DNA of 64,000 nt from JASHVB01 sp963762885 (GTDB lineage Bacteria; Pseudomonadota; Alphaproteobacteria; Acetobacterales; Acetobacteraceae): positions 264,800 through 328,799 of the forward strand of contig CAVXNH010000056.1 in the NCBI GenBank assembly GCA_963762885.1, written 5' to 3'. The notes below the pieces were generated by a model. The model had not been told where the DNA came from and did not search any database. It saw only the letters and a list, made by a program, of their open reading frames with translations. This document shows, in pieces, positions 44,240 to 53,899 of the stretch. How positions within the stretch are numbered: the first letter of the stretch is position 1; each line of letters begins with the position of its first letter. The position numbers were made by a program, and so were the translations under genes.

Positions 44240-44338
44240 CCCTGTGTCATGGCCGGCGAAGGCCGGCCACCCACGACTTTACTGCTGGCAACAACAGAAA
44301 GACGTGGGTGTCCGACCTTCGCCGACCATGACACAGGG
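44240..44338. repeat. Palindromic repeat, GTCATGGCCGG family
   Basis: Arms 44240-44276 and 44301-44338, about 37 bases with a few mismatches, share the core CCCTGTGTCATGG and TCGGCGAAGG. They lie between the convergent ABC ATPase and ppdK genes. The loop is about 25 bases. Confidence 0.75.
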
Positions 44339-44391
44339 GATTGCGGCGCTACTGATTGAAGCACCTATTCCCTCGCGAATCCTTAGAAGGA

Positions 44392-47062
44392 TTATGCCGT
44401 TCGGTCGCTTTCCACACCCAGCGCCGCCTGCGCGGCCGCGAGGCGCGCGACCGGCACGCGGTACGGGCTGCAAGACACGTAATCCAGCCCGAGCTTCTCG
44501 CACAGCGCTATCGACGCCGGGTCGCCGCCGTGCTCGCCGCAGATACCAAGCTTCAGGTGTTTCTTCACCGACCGCCCCTTCTCTGCGCCGATCCGCATCA
44601 TCTCGCCGACACCATCTGGGTCGATGCGAGACGAACGGTCTTTCGGAGAATCCCCGGTCTCGATGTAGTTCGGCAGGAACTTCCGGCATCGTCGCGCGAC
44701 AGCCCGAACACGGTCTGGGTCAGGTCGTTGGTGCCGAAGCTGAAGAAGTCGGCGATCTCGGCAATCTTGTCGGCCGCCAGCAGGCCGCGCGGGGCAGCTC
44801 GATCATGGTGCCGACGCTGTACTCGATGCGCTGACCGGCTTCGGCGAACACCTCCTCGGCAATCTTGTCCACCTGAGCGCGCGTGATCTCCAGTTCGCGG
44901 CGTGTTGCGACCAGCGGGATCATCACCTCGGGATGCGGCGGATTGCCGGTTTCCTTGGCCACCGCCAGCGCCCCTCGAAGATCGCGCGCGCCTGCATTTC
45001 GTAGATTTCCGGATAGGAGATGCCCAGGCGGCAACCGCGATGGCCGAGCATCGGGTTGGCCTCGGCCAGTTCCGCGGCACGCCGTCGGATTGTCTCGACA
45101 TCGGTGCCCAGGCCGCGCGCCACTTCCTCCATCTCGGCGGTCGCGTGCGGCAGGAACTCGTGCAGCGGCGGATCGAGCAACCGGATGGTCACCGGCAAGC
45201 CGGCCATGATGGTGAAGAGCGCGGCGGAAATCCTCGCGCTGGAACGGCAGCAGGCGAGCCAGCGCGGCACGCCGGCCGGCCTCGTCGCTCGCCATGATCA
45301 TCTGCCGCACCGCCCCGATGCGCGTCGGGGTCGAAGAACATGTGCTCTGTGCGCGACAGGCCGATGCCCTCGGCGCCGAACTTGCGCGCGGTTTCCGCAT
45401 CCAGCGGCGTCTCCGCGTTGGCGCGCACGCCCATGCGACGCGCCTTGTCGGCCCAGACCATCAGGGTGGCGAAGTCTTCGGACATCGCTGGCTCGACCAT
45501 CGCCACCGCGCCGACGAACACCTCGCCGGTGGCGCCGTCGAGCGTGATGATCTCGCCGTCACGCACCGTCTTGCCGGCCGCTTGCAGTGTCTGCGCGTTG
45601 TAGTCCACGGCGATGCCGCCGGCGCCGGCGACGCAGGGCCGTCCCATGCCGCGCGCCACAACCGCGGCGTGGCTGGTCATCCCGCCGCGCGTGGTCAGAA
45701 TGCCGCGGGCGGCGTTCATGCCGTGGATATCCTCGGGACTGGTCTCGATGCGCACCAGGATCACCGCCTCGCCCTTCAGCGCGCGGCTCTCCGCCTCGTC
45801 GGCGTTGAACACCACCGCGCCGGACGCGGCGCCCGGACTGGCCGGCAGCCCCTTGGCAAGCAAGCTACGCGGCGCCTTCGGATCGAGCGTCGGATGCAGC
45901 AACTGGTCGAGCGCCGAGGGGTTGACGCGGCGCACCGCCTCATCCTGGTCGATCAGGCCCTCACGCGCCATGTCCACGGCCATGCGCAGGACTGGCGGCC
46001 GTGGTGCGTTTGCCGTTGCGGGTTTGCAGCATGTACAGCTTTCTGCTGCACGGTGAATTCGAGGTCCTGCATGTCGCGGTAGTGGTGCTCCAGCGTTTCG
46101 CGCACCCGCATCAGTTCGGCATAGGCCTCCGGCATGATCTCTTCCATCGGCGTCTCGCCCGGCTTGGCGCCGGCCTTGGAAACCGGCTGCGGCGTGCGGA
46201 TGCCGGCCACGACGTCCTCGCCCTGCGCGTTCACCAAATATTCGCCGTAGAAGACGTTCTCGCCGGTGGACGGGTCGCGGGTGAAGCAGACGCCGGTGGC
46301 GCAGTCCTCGCCCATGTTGCCGTAGACCATCGCCTGCACGTTGACCGCGGTGCCCCACTCGGCGGGGATCTCGTGCAGGCGCCGATAGGTGATGGCGCGA
46401 TGGTTCATCCACGAGCCGAACACCGCGCCGATGGCGCCCCACAATTGTTCCTTCGGGTCCTGGGGGAACGGCTTGCCGGTGTCCTGCGCGACCATCTCCT
46501 TGTAGCCGTCCACAACGCGCTGCCAGTCCTGTGCGGACAGCGCGGTGTCCTCGATGACGCCGGCTGTCAGCTTGGCGTGCTCGATGATCTCCTCGAACCG
46601 GTGGTGGTCCACGCCGAGCACGACGGAGCCGTACATCTGGACGAACCGGCGATAGGAATCCCACGCAAAGCGCGGATCGTGGGAGGCGGCCGTCAGCCCC
46701 TCCACGGTGTCATCGTTCAGGCCAAGGTTCAGCACCGTATCCATCATGCCCGGCATCGACACACGCGCGCCGGAGCGGACCGACACCAGCAGCGGGTTCT
46801 TCGGGTCGCCGAACTTGCGGCCCACGGCCTTTTCCACCTGCGCCAGCGCGGCGCTGACCTCGGCTTCCAGGCTTGCGGGGTATTTACGTTGGTTGGTGTA
46901 GAAGGCGGTGCAGACTTCAGTGGTAAGGGTGAAGCCGGGCGGCACGGGCAGCCCGATTGATGCCATCTCGGCGAGGTTCGCCCCCTTGCCGCCGAGCAAG
47001 TTCTTCATGTTCGCGCCGCCTTCGTTGTGGCCGGCGCCGAAACTGTACACCCACTTGCTCAT
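44392..47062 (-). CDS. ppdK: Pyruvate, phosphate dikinase, several frameshifts
   Basis: About 890 residues that interconvert pyruvate, ATP and phosphate with phosphoenolpyruvate. The ATP-grasp part opens at MSKWVYSFGAGHNEGGANMK and includes NLLGGKGANLAEMASIGLPV and SVRSGARVSMPGMMDTVLN. The swivelling His is in TTRGGMTSHAAVVARGMGRP. The PEP-binding end has LSRTEHMFF and the catalytic Cys in DYVSCSPYRVPVARLAAAQA. Frameshifts lie near 46035 and at several points between 45320 and 44690. It starts 12 bases after the glyS stop on the same strand, so the two are co-transcribed. Confidence 0.9.
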
Positions 47063-47074
47063 GACGAACCTCTT

Positions 47075-49200
47075 TCAGCCTTCGATACGGGAAAAATCGG
47101 CCACCCGGTCCATTGTTGTCCGCAGCAGATTGAGAAGACGCAAACGATTGAGGCGCAAATCCGGCTCCGGGGCGTTAACGGTGACGCGATCGAAGAACGC
47201 GTCCAGCGGGGCGCGTAGCCGTGCCAGGGAGGCCATGGCCGCGCCGGTACTGTTCTTGTTCGAGCAAGCGGACTACCCCATTCATCGTTCCGAGGGCATG
47301 ACCTAGATCAATCTCGGCTGGTTCACGGGTACAGCGACGGATCGGGCGGGCCCCGGTGCGGGCCGTCCTTGCGCTCCTCAATGCGCAGGATGTTGGCGGC
47401 GCGGCGATAGGCTGTGAGCAGGCTGGGACCGTCTGATGAAGGCTGGGAAGGTCGAGCAACCGCCTCCCCCTGCATCGCTGACCCGATCCCACCTCCCAGC
47501 AGCGCAGTGACCGCGTCGGCACGGGCAAGCAGGCGGGTGAGGTCGTCGTCGGGGCCGTGCTCGCCGATGGCAGCGAAGACGGCGGCGAGGATGTCGTGGC
47601 GGGCACCCTCGGCACGCAACTGAATGCGCAGACGCTCGGCGAGGAACTCCAGGATCTCCTGCGGTGGCACGGGGTGAATGCCGTGGTGATGCAGGGCTTG
47701 GCCGGCGGCCTCGATCAGCGGCAGGAGGTGCAGCCGCAGCTTGTTCTCGCGGATGATGCGGATGATGCCGAGCGCGGCGCGGCGCAACGCGTAGGGATCG
47801 CCGGCGCCGGTCGGCTTCTCGCCGATGGCGAAGAAGCCGGCGAGCTGATCCAGCTTGTCGGCGAGTGCCACGGCGACCGAAACCGGATCGGTCGGCACTG
47901 CATCGCCAGGCCCCTTCGGCGCGTAGTGATCGCGGATGGCGTCAGCGACCTCGGCCGGTTCACCGTCGTGCAGCGCGTAGTAGCGCCCCATGATGCCTTG
48001 CAGTTCGGGGAACTCGCCGACCATGCCGGTGACCAGGTCGGCCTTGGCGAGTTGGGCGGCGCGTTCGGCAAGCGCGCTGCCAGCACCGACCTGCGGCGCG
48101 ATTTCCGCGGCGAGGCGTTGCAGCCGCCTGACACGGTCACCCTGGCTGCCAAGTTTGGCGTGGAAGGTCACGTGCTCCAGCCGTGGGAGGCGGGATTCCA
48201 GCCGGGCCTTGCGGTCCAGATCCCAGAAGTGCCGAGCGTCGGCGAAGCGGGCGCGCAGCACGCGTTCGTTGCCGGCGACGATCGCCGCACCGCCATCGTC
48301 GGCCTCGATATTGGCGACGAAGGCGAACCACGGCGCGGCGCGGCCATCGGCGGTGCGTAGCGCGAAATAGCGCTGGTTGACCCGCATGGAGACCTGCATC
48401 ACCTCAGGCGGCAGGTCCATATGCTCTGCGGCGATGCGTCCGAGCAGGGGGACAGGCCATTCCACCAGCCCGGCGACCTCGTCGAGCAAGCCGGGATCGT
48501 CCACCACGCTGAGCTGGCGCGCGGCGGCAAGCTCCCGAATGCCGTCGGCAATAATGCGTTTGCGTTCGTCGGCGTCGGTCAACACCCGGTGGGCGCGCAG
48601 CCTGGCCGACCAGTCAGCGCAATCGTGCACGGCAAAGGCGCCCGGTGCGTGGAAGCGGTGGCCCTCGGTCTGGTCGGACGCGGCGAGGCCGTGGCCGTCG
48701 TCGTCGCTGTCCCGGAGGTCGAAATTCACAACAGCGTGATCCAGCAGGCAGACGATCCGCCGGAGCGGACGCACCCAGGTGAAGGCGCTGGACGCGCCCC
48801 ATCGCATCGACTTGGGCCACGGGAAACGGCGGAGCAGCGGCGGGAGCGCCGACGCGATCAGCGATGCGGCCGAAACCGCGGCCGCCGCCTTGTCCACCAC
48901 CCAATAGTCGCCTTCCCGGCGAAGCTGCTCCCTGTGGGCGCCGTGCTTGCGCAGGAAGCCTTCCAGCGCCTGGGGCGGGGCGTTGGCCCGGGGGCCGCGT
49001 TCGGTGGTCTGGCTGGCAGCGACCAGGGCGGCAACCTGAGCAGACAGCGCGATGCGGCGCGGTCCGAACCAGGTCTGCACACAGGACGGAGACAGCGGCG
49101 CCAGCGCCTGGGCGGTCAGCCGGGCGAGGTCCTCCGCTGCGCGGGCCTGCATCCGGGCCGGAATCTCCTCACTGAACAGCTCGAGAAAGAACTCCGGCAT
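47075..49200 (-). CDS. glyS: Glycyl-tRNA synthetase beta subunit, one or two frameshifts near the end
   Basis: About 705 residues, essential tRNA-charging subunit. Starts MPEFFLELFSEEIPARMQAR, then WFGPRRIALSAQVAAL, RFPWPKSMRWG and WVRPLRRIVCLLDH. Later DALRRAALG-like PYALRRAALGIIRIIRENKL and ERLRIQLRAEGARHDIL. The frame breaks near 47325, after PPDPSLY; the end REPAEIDLGHALGTMN then LRLNRLRLLNLLRTTMDRVA and DFSRIEG with stop at 47075 is in other frames. Frameshifts in an essential gene argue for sequence error. Confidence 0.9.
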
Positions 49201-49221
49201 GCAGCATCCTTCGGTGGCCTG

Positions 49222-49467
49222 CTACCCCGCCGCGGCGCGCCGGACGGAGATTTGCCCGCGGTCGTTAGCGGCGGGGTCGCGCAGGCTGGTGGCAATCTCG
49301 CGCGTGATGGCCATGACCCGGTCCTGCCAGTCGCGGCGGGCGCTTTCGCGCTCGAACCGCTCGCGCAGGGCCGTGACGATGGCCCATTCCAGACTTTCGC
49401 CGGTCAACGCGACCAGTTCGGTGGCCAGGGTGCAGGCATCTTCACCCTCGATCCGCAGTTCGGACAT
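49222..49467 (-). CDS. VapB-type antitoxin (Rv0623-like)
   Basis: An 81-residue ribbon-helix-helix protein: MSELRIEGEDACTLATELVA then LTGESLEWAIVTALRERFER, the Rv0623/VapB DNA-binding pattern (LA-x2-TGES-x6-AL-x-ER). The C-terminal toxin-binding tail (DRVMAITREIATSLRDPAAN) is divergent. It would repress its own operon and block a VapC RNase. No vapC lies next to it: the next gene on the strand is glyS, 21 bases away. Expression may be tied to glyS, or the toxin may have been lost. Confidence 0.6.
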   Translation of the reverse strand: MSELRIEGEDACTLATELVALTGESLEWAIVTALRERFERESARRDWQDRVMAITREIATSLRDPAANDRGQISVRRAAAG

Positions 49468-49673
49468 GGCCGTTTCCTTCGGAGGTTTGTTGGCGTTGGC
49501 GGCGTTCTAAGCCAGCTTTCCGGCCGTGGCTAGAGTGCGCGGGCGATGCTGCAATGCGAAATTGCGGGTGAAGGCTGGTGTGTAACCGCCGCGTGGCAGG
49601 TTGCCTTGGTGGGCATGCAACGAGTGGCTGTAGCTGCGAGGAAATTCTCGCTCTGTCGCGAGGTCTGGGAGCA

Positions 49674-49860
49674 TCAGACTGCCGCGGTCAGATCGGTTCT
49701 CGGAAAATCGTTGCCCTTGAACAGTAGCGGCAGGCCGTTCGCATCGTAGAGGTCGTCGTCGGTGAATTGTTCCTGGCCTTGCAGCCGTTCAGCGCTTCGG
49801 CGCCTGATCGCGCGCATGGCTTCGAACCGGGCCGCAGCATCCGGCCGCACGGTGCGGCGC
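49674..49860 (-). pseudogene. Remnant of a vapB-vapC module, fused by deletion
   Basis: The readable part is RFEAMRAIRRRSAERLQGQE then QFTDDDLYDANGLP, the end of a VapB-like antitoxin, running straight into LLFKGNDFPRTDLTAAV, the C-terminal strand-helix typical of VapC PIN toxins. The junction GLPLLFKGNDF is an antitoxin end joined to a toxin end, so the body of the toxin is missing. The catalytic acidic residues of the PIN domain are absent. I infer a deletion within an old toxin-antitoxin locus. The upstream start is unclear. Confidence 0.5.
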
Positions 49861-49976
49861 GCCGGGCCCCGCCCTCGATGAATTCGGCCCCGGACTGCTC
49901 TCGGGCGATTTCCATCATCGGAAAATATCACTTGAGAGTCCTATTGGTGGATGTGCACCCGGAATTGCAATCCTGC

Positions 49977-50031
49977 CGCTTCGATCCGTCGGCCAACACG
50001 CGTCATTGCGAGCGCAGCGAAGCAATCTCCC
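49977..50031. repeat. Direct repeat flanking a binding-protein gene, left copy
   Basis: CGCTTCGATCCGTCGGCCAA then GTCATTGCGAGCGCAGCG. A near-identical copy is at 51540-51592. Together they bracket the solute-binding-protein gene. This copy is also the first arm of the palindrome at 50002. Confidence 0.8.
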
Positions 50032-50085
50032 CCGAGAGATCGCATCAACCCGGGCGGGAGATTGCTTCGCTTCGCTCGCAATGAC
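50002..50085. repeat. Palindromic repeat, 30-base arms with one mismatch
   Basis: Arm GTCATTGCGAGCGCAGCGAA (continuing GCAATCTCCC) at 50002-50031 pairs with 50056-50085. Only one position differs. The 24-base loop is CCGAGAG and on. A single arm recurs at 51563-51592, and a diverged full palindrome at 32343-32428. Confidence 0.85.
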
Positions 50086-50124
50086 AGCGAATGGCCGGCT
50101 CCCATGGCAGCGAATGGGAGTGCC

Positions 50125-51471
50125 TCACGTCCGGTTGTAGGAGTCCAACTCGTTCTCCGCCCAGTCGAGCACCTGATCCACCGTCTGGCCGCCCGGGCCG
50201 AGGCGCTGGATCATCTGCGGCATCGTGCCGTTGTTGTAGATCTGCACTGCGATCTCGGGCGGGGACGGATAGCCGGCGACGATCGGCGTGGCGTGATGCT
50301 GCGGCTTGATTGGATAGTTGTAGAACACGCCGGTCGGCGGGCCTTCTTTCTCCCACACATCGAAGTCGGTCATGCTCTGGAACGGCGGAATATCGTAGCC
50401 ATGCGTGGCGTTGGCCATGCGATGCACCTGCTCGCGCTGCGACAGGTGCTCCAACAGGTCCTTGGCCGCGCTCTTGTTCTGCGCGAAGGTCCAGATGCCC
50501 CAGAATTGCGGGTTATACGGCACGAAGCGGCCGGCATTGCCCTTCGGATTGGGAAACGACCAGCAGTTCTCCGCCACGTACGGCGCGTCCTTCTTCGCCA
50601 CCGACCACGCCGACGGCGCGTCGAAGATCAGCGCCGTGTGACCGGAGATGAGTGCCCGGTTGTTGCCAGCGCCGTCCCAGCCATAGACGGCGGGATCGAC
50701 GAAGTGCGTCAGCTTGCCGGCGTATTCCAGCACCGACCGCACGGCGTCCGAGCGGACCGTGACGGCGCCCTTGGGATCGACAAGCTGGGCGCCGAACCCG
50801 GCAAACAACGAGCCGCACCAGTCCACCGCATCGCCGTTATTCGACAGCGTCAGTCCGAGCGGCATGCCGGCCGCATGGCATTGCTCCGCGGCGCGCAGGA
50901 AGGTGTCCCAGTTCCAGTTGTCGGCCCCTGGGGTGGCGACGGGGCGGGCGGGATACATCGCCTGGACGTCGAGGCCGCAGCGGTCGCGGAACACGTCGAG
51001 CCGCGCGCAGCTTGCCATGTTCTTGCTCATGGGAGAGCAAGGCAGCGCGCGCCAGGCGCCGTCGATCCTCGCAAGATATTCGAGGATTGCCGACACGTTG
51101 CCATACTGCACGGTCAGGCGGCGCATGACGTCGTCCATCGGTTCGAGCTGCGCGGCGTATTGGTGCACCATCCAGGTTGGAAAGGCGCGGATGTCGTGGC
51201 CGGTACGCGACTGCGATTCGGTTGCGAGGGTGAGCAGATTCTTGCCACCGGTGCTGGTGACGAATTCGAGCTGCACCTGCACCTTGTTTTGTTCGGCCCA
51301 GGCTTCGACGATCTGGCGCATCACGTCATTGCCCTCGATGACCCAGTGGTCGGTGAGGCCGACGGTCAGCTTGCCGGCGGCACCGGCGGCGCGGATGTGT
51401 ACCAGCGGCAGCGCGGTTGCCGCGGTGGCCATGCCTATGACGTGGCGACGCGTTGTTTTGGTGCGAGCCAT
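50125..51471 (-). CDS. ABC transporter extracellular solute-binding protein, family 1
   Basis: A 448-residue secreted binding protein. A Tat signal (TRRHVIGMATAATALPLVHI, cleaved at GAAG-like site AAGAAG) precedes the mature fold: KLTVGLTDHWVIEGNDVMRQ, EFVTSTGGKNLLTLATESQS, PCSPMSKNMASCARLDVFRD, GNNRALISGHTALIFDAPSA. It is closest in type to sugar/oligosaccharide-like family 1 binding proteins. No permease or ATPase gene is adjacent, so it is an orphan. It stands between the halves of the glyQ-glyS pair and is flanked by direct repeats. Confidence 0.8.
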   Translation of the reverse strand: MARTKTTRRHVIGMATAATALPLVHIRAAGAAGKLTVGLTDHWVIEGNDVMRQIVEAWAEQNKVQVQLEFVTSTGGKNLLTLATESQSRTGHDIRAFPTWMVHQYAAQLEPMDDVMRRLTVQYGNVSAILEYLARIDGAWRALPCSPMSKNMASCARLDVFRDRCGLDVQAMYPARPVATPGADNWNWDTFLRAAEQCHAAGMPLGLTLSNNGDAVDWCGSLFAGFGAQLVDPKGAVTVRSDAVRSVLEYAGKLTHFVDPAVYGWDGAGNNRALISGHTALIFDAPSAWSVAKKDAPYVAENCWSFPNPKGNAGRFVPYNPQFWGIWTFAQNKSAAKDLLEHLSQREQVHRMANATHGYDIPPFQSMTDFDVWEKEGPPTGVFYNYPIKPQHHATPIVAGYPSPPEIAVQIYNNGTMPQMIQRLGPGGQTVDQVLDWAENELDSYNRT

Positions 51472-51539
51472 GGGTCATTTCCTGTCACGTCCGTTTTATT
51501 GGGCGAGACGCCAGTGTTCCGATCCTGGTGCGATCATGA

Positions 51540-51592
51540 CGCTTCGACCCGTCGGACAACCTGTCATTGCGAGCGCAGCGAAGCAATCTCCC
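51540..51592. repeat. Direct repeat flanking a binding-protein gene, right copy
   Basis: CGCTTCGACCCGTCGGACAA then GTCATTGCGAGCGCAGCG, close match to 49977-50031. It is a single arm with no inverted partner, so the palindrome is complete only on the left. Confidence 0.8.
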
Positions 51593-51648
51593 GCAGGAGA
51601 ACCCCCCTCCACTTGAGGGGGGAGAGCCTACTTGTCCTTGGCTTTCGG

Positions 51649-52514
51649 CTACGACGTAGTTTCCCCTGCCACCCAGGCCTCGCAGCAGCCCTTCGCCAGC
51701 GTGCGCACACGGGCGATGTAGCTGGCCCGCTCGGTCACGCTGATCACCCCGCGGGCATCCAGCAGATTGAAGAGGTGGCTCGCCTTGATGCACTGGTCAT
51801 AGGCCGGCAGTGCCAGCTTCGCCTCCAACAACGCGGCGCACTCATGTTCCGCGTCGGCGAAATGCCGCATCAGCAACGCGGTGTCCGCCAGTTCGAAATT
51901 GAACTTGCTGTATTCGCGTTCGGCGCGCAGGAACACGTCGCCATAGGTCACGCCCGAGCCGTTGAAGTCGAGGTCGAAGATGCTCTGCTTGTCCTGCACG
52001 TACATCGCCAGGCGTTCCAGGCCGTAGGTCATCTCGAAGCTGGTAGCGTGACCGGGATGCCGCCGACCTGCTGGAAGTAGGTGAACTGGCCGACCTCCAT
52101 GCCGTCGCACCACACCTCCCAGCCGAGGCCCCAGGCGCCGAGTGTCGGGCTTTCCCAGTCGTCCTCGACGAAGCGGAAATCATGGTGCAGCGGGTCGAGG
52201 CCGAGGGCGCGGTAGCTGCCGAGCAGCAGTTCCTGGGCATCGGGCGGGCTGGGCTTCATGATGACCTGGTACTGGTAGTAGTGCTGCACCCGGTTGGGGT
52301 TTTCGCCGTAACGGCCGTCGGTCGGGCGGCGGCTGGGCTGCACGTAGGCGGCGCGCCACGGTTTCCCCCCGAGGGCGCGCAGCGTGGTCGCCGGATGGAA
52401 CGTTCCCGCACCCATTTCCATGTCATACGGCTGCAGCAATACGCAGCCGTGACTGCTCCAATACTCCTGCAAGCGCAGGATCAGGGCCTGGAAACTGGTG
52501 TCGTTGCTTGACAT
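51649..52514 (-). CDS. glyQ: Glycyl-tRNA synthetase alpha subunit, one frameshift
   Basis: About 288 residues, the catalytic class II subunit. Starts MSSNDTSFQALILRLQEYWS, then GCVLLQPYDMEMGAGTFHPA (motif with the conserved D-x-E-x-GAGTFHP), AAYVQPSRRPTDGRYGENPN and FVEDDWESPTLGAWGLGWEV. The indel near 52045 falls after QQVGGIPVT; the continuation ATSFEMTYGLERLAMYVQDK and FDLDFNGSGVTYGDVF is in another frame. Conservation on both sides argues for sequence error. The partner glyS is 2.4 kb downstream rather than adjacent. Confidence 0.9.
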
Positions 52515-52758
52515 GGGCGATGCGGGGCCTCGGTGGTGTGAGGCGGAGGGTAAAGCACCGTGGAGGTTGGCGGGCAAGGAAGCGCTGCATAATCGCGCGC
52601 AGTGCAGCGCAGGATGACCCGCGTGCAGCGGAAACTGGGAGCAAAAGACCTGGCGGACGACGACGCGCCGGCGTAACCGCTGCACGCCGATCAGCCAGGC
52701 CGTCAACGGTTTGTTTGCCTTTTCCCAGGACACTGGTGTCCGCACGGAGGGCGAACAC

Positions 52759-53664
52759 GTGGGACAGACCTTGGTCAGGACGAGTGCGGCCGTGCTGCAA
52801 GCCTATTATCGGCACCTGCCGATAACGGCAGGAAAGCGGTTCGTTTGGTACCATGTCGTCAAACCATTGATGCGGTCTGGCGCAATTTTGCAAACTTGAA
52901 CCCAATTCGGTGCGCGTATGCTAGTGCAGTTTCCAGATACGATACAAACGTATCTCTATTTCTTCGGTTTGTGGGAACCGGCGATTACCGCGTACCTGGC
53001 GGCGACACTGGTGCCGGGTGATACCGTGATCGATATCGGCGCGAATGTCGGCTACGACACCTTGCTGGCGGCGCATTGCGTCGGCCCGGGTGGACGGGTC
53101 TTCGCAATCGAAGCCTCGCCTAGAGTGTTTGGCCTGCTGTCGGAAAACCTGGCGTTGAACGACGCAAGGTGTATCGAAGCGTTCAATGTGGCTGTCTGCG
53201 CCGATGCCGGCAATGTAACGGTATTCCTGCACGACGACAGCAATCTTGGCGGAACGACCATCGTGCCGGCGGTGGCGGCCCGGCGAGGCGCGGTGCTGGA
53301 AGCTGTCGTGCGTGGCCGGCCTTTGGCGGATATCGTTCCAGTGGAAGCCATCCTGTCGGCGCGGATGATCAAGATCGACGTGGAAGGGGCGGAATTCCCA
53401 GTGGTCCGCGGATTCCTGCCGCTTCTGCCACGTCTGTCCTGCCGAACGGAACTGTTGATCGAGGTGAGCGCCGAGGGGCTGCACGATCACGGCTCGTCGG
53501 TCGAGGAGTTTCTTGGTTTTTTCCGCACGGCCGGGTTTGCGCCGTTCACAATCGACAACCGGTACTCGCTCGACGAGTATCTGGAACCCGTGTCGCATCG
53601 GCTGGATCCGCTGGAAGGCTGCGACTTCGAGCAATTGGACGTTTTGTTCAGACGAACACCATGA
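52759..53664 (+). CDS. FkbM-family methyltransferase, in-frame TGA near the start
   Basis: About 300 residues of a class I SAM methyltransferase. The start is probably GTG 52759 (VGQTLVRTSAAVLQAYYRHL), preceded by GGAGG at 52746-52750. Codon 47 (52897-52899) is TGA, in ILQT-stop-TQFGARM; the same frame then carries FPDTIQTYLYFFGLWEPAIT, the SAM loop VIDIGANVGYDTLLAAHCV and MIKIDVEGAEFPVVRGF. Changing TGA to CGA (Arg) would restore a full protein; otherwise translation could restart at ATG 52918. The typical substrates are O-linked sugars or antibiotics; here probably a glycan. Confidence 0.8.
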
Positions 53665-53899
53665 CCCCGTCGCAACGGCGACAAGGCCGGCCGGCCCGGC
53701 ATTGCGTTTGTCATGGCTTGGGTGAACCGGGCGCAAGACCGTCTGCCTCGCCAGGGCCGAGCCACGGGGCAAGCTGGCGAGGCGTCCCGCGCAAACGAAC
53801 CTGACCCACTGCACCTGGTATTCCGTATGCGCAATGCTTGACTGGCTCGATCTGCAGGGCTGTGCTGCGCGCAACCGCCCATGGGGAGATACGGCGCGA

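Noticed and set aside
52897..52899. TGA as selenocysteine
   Set aside because: FkbM methyltransferases are not selenoproteins, and no hairpin resembling a bacterial SECIS was seen right after the codon.
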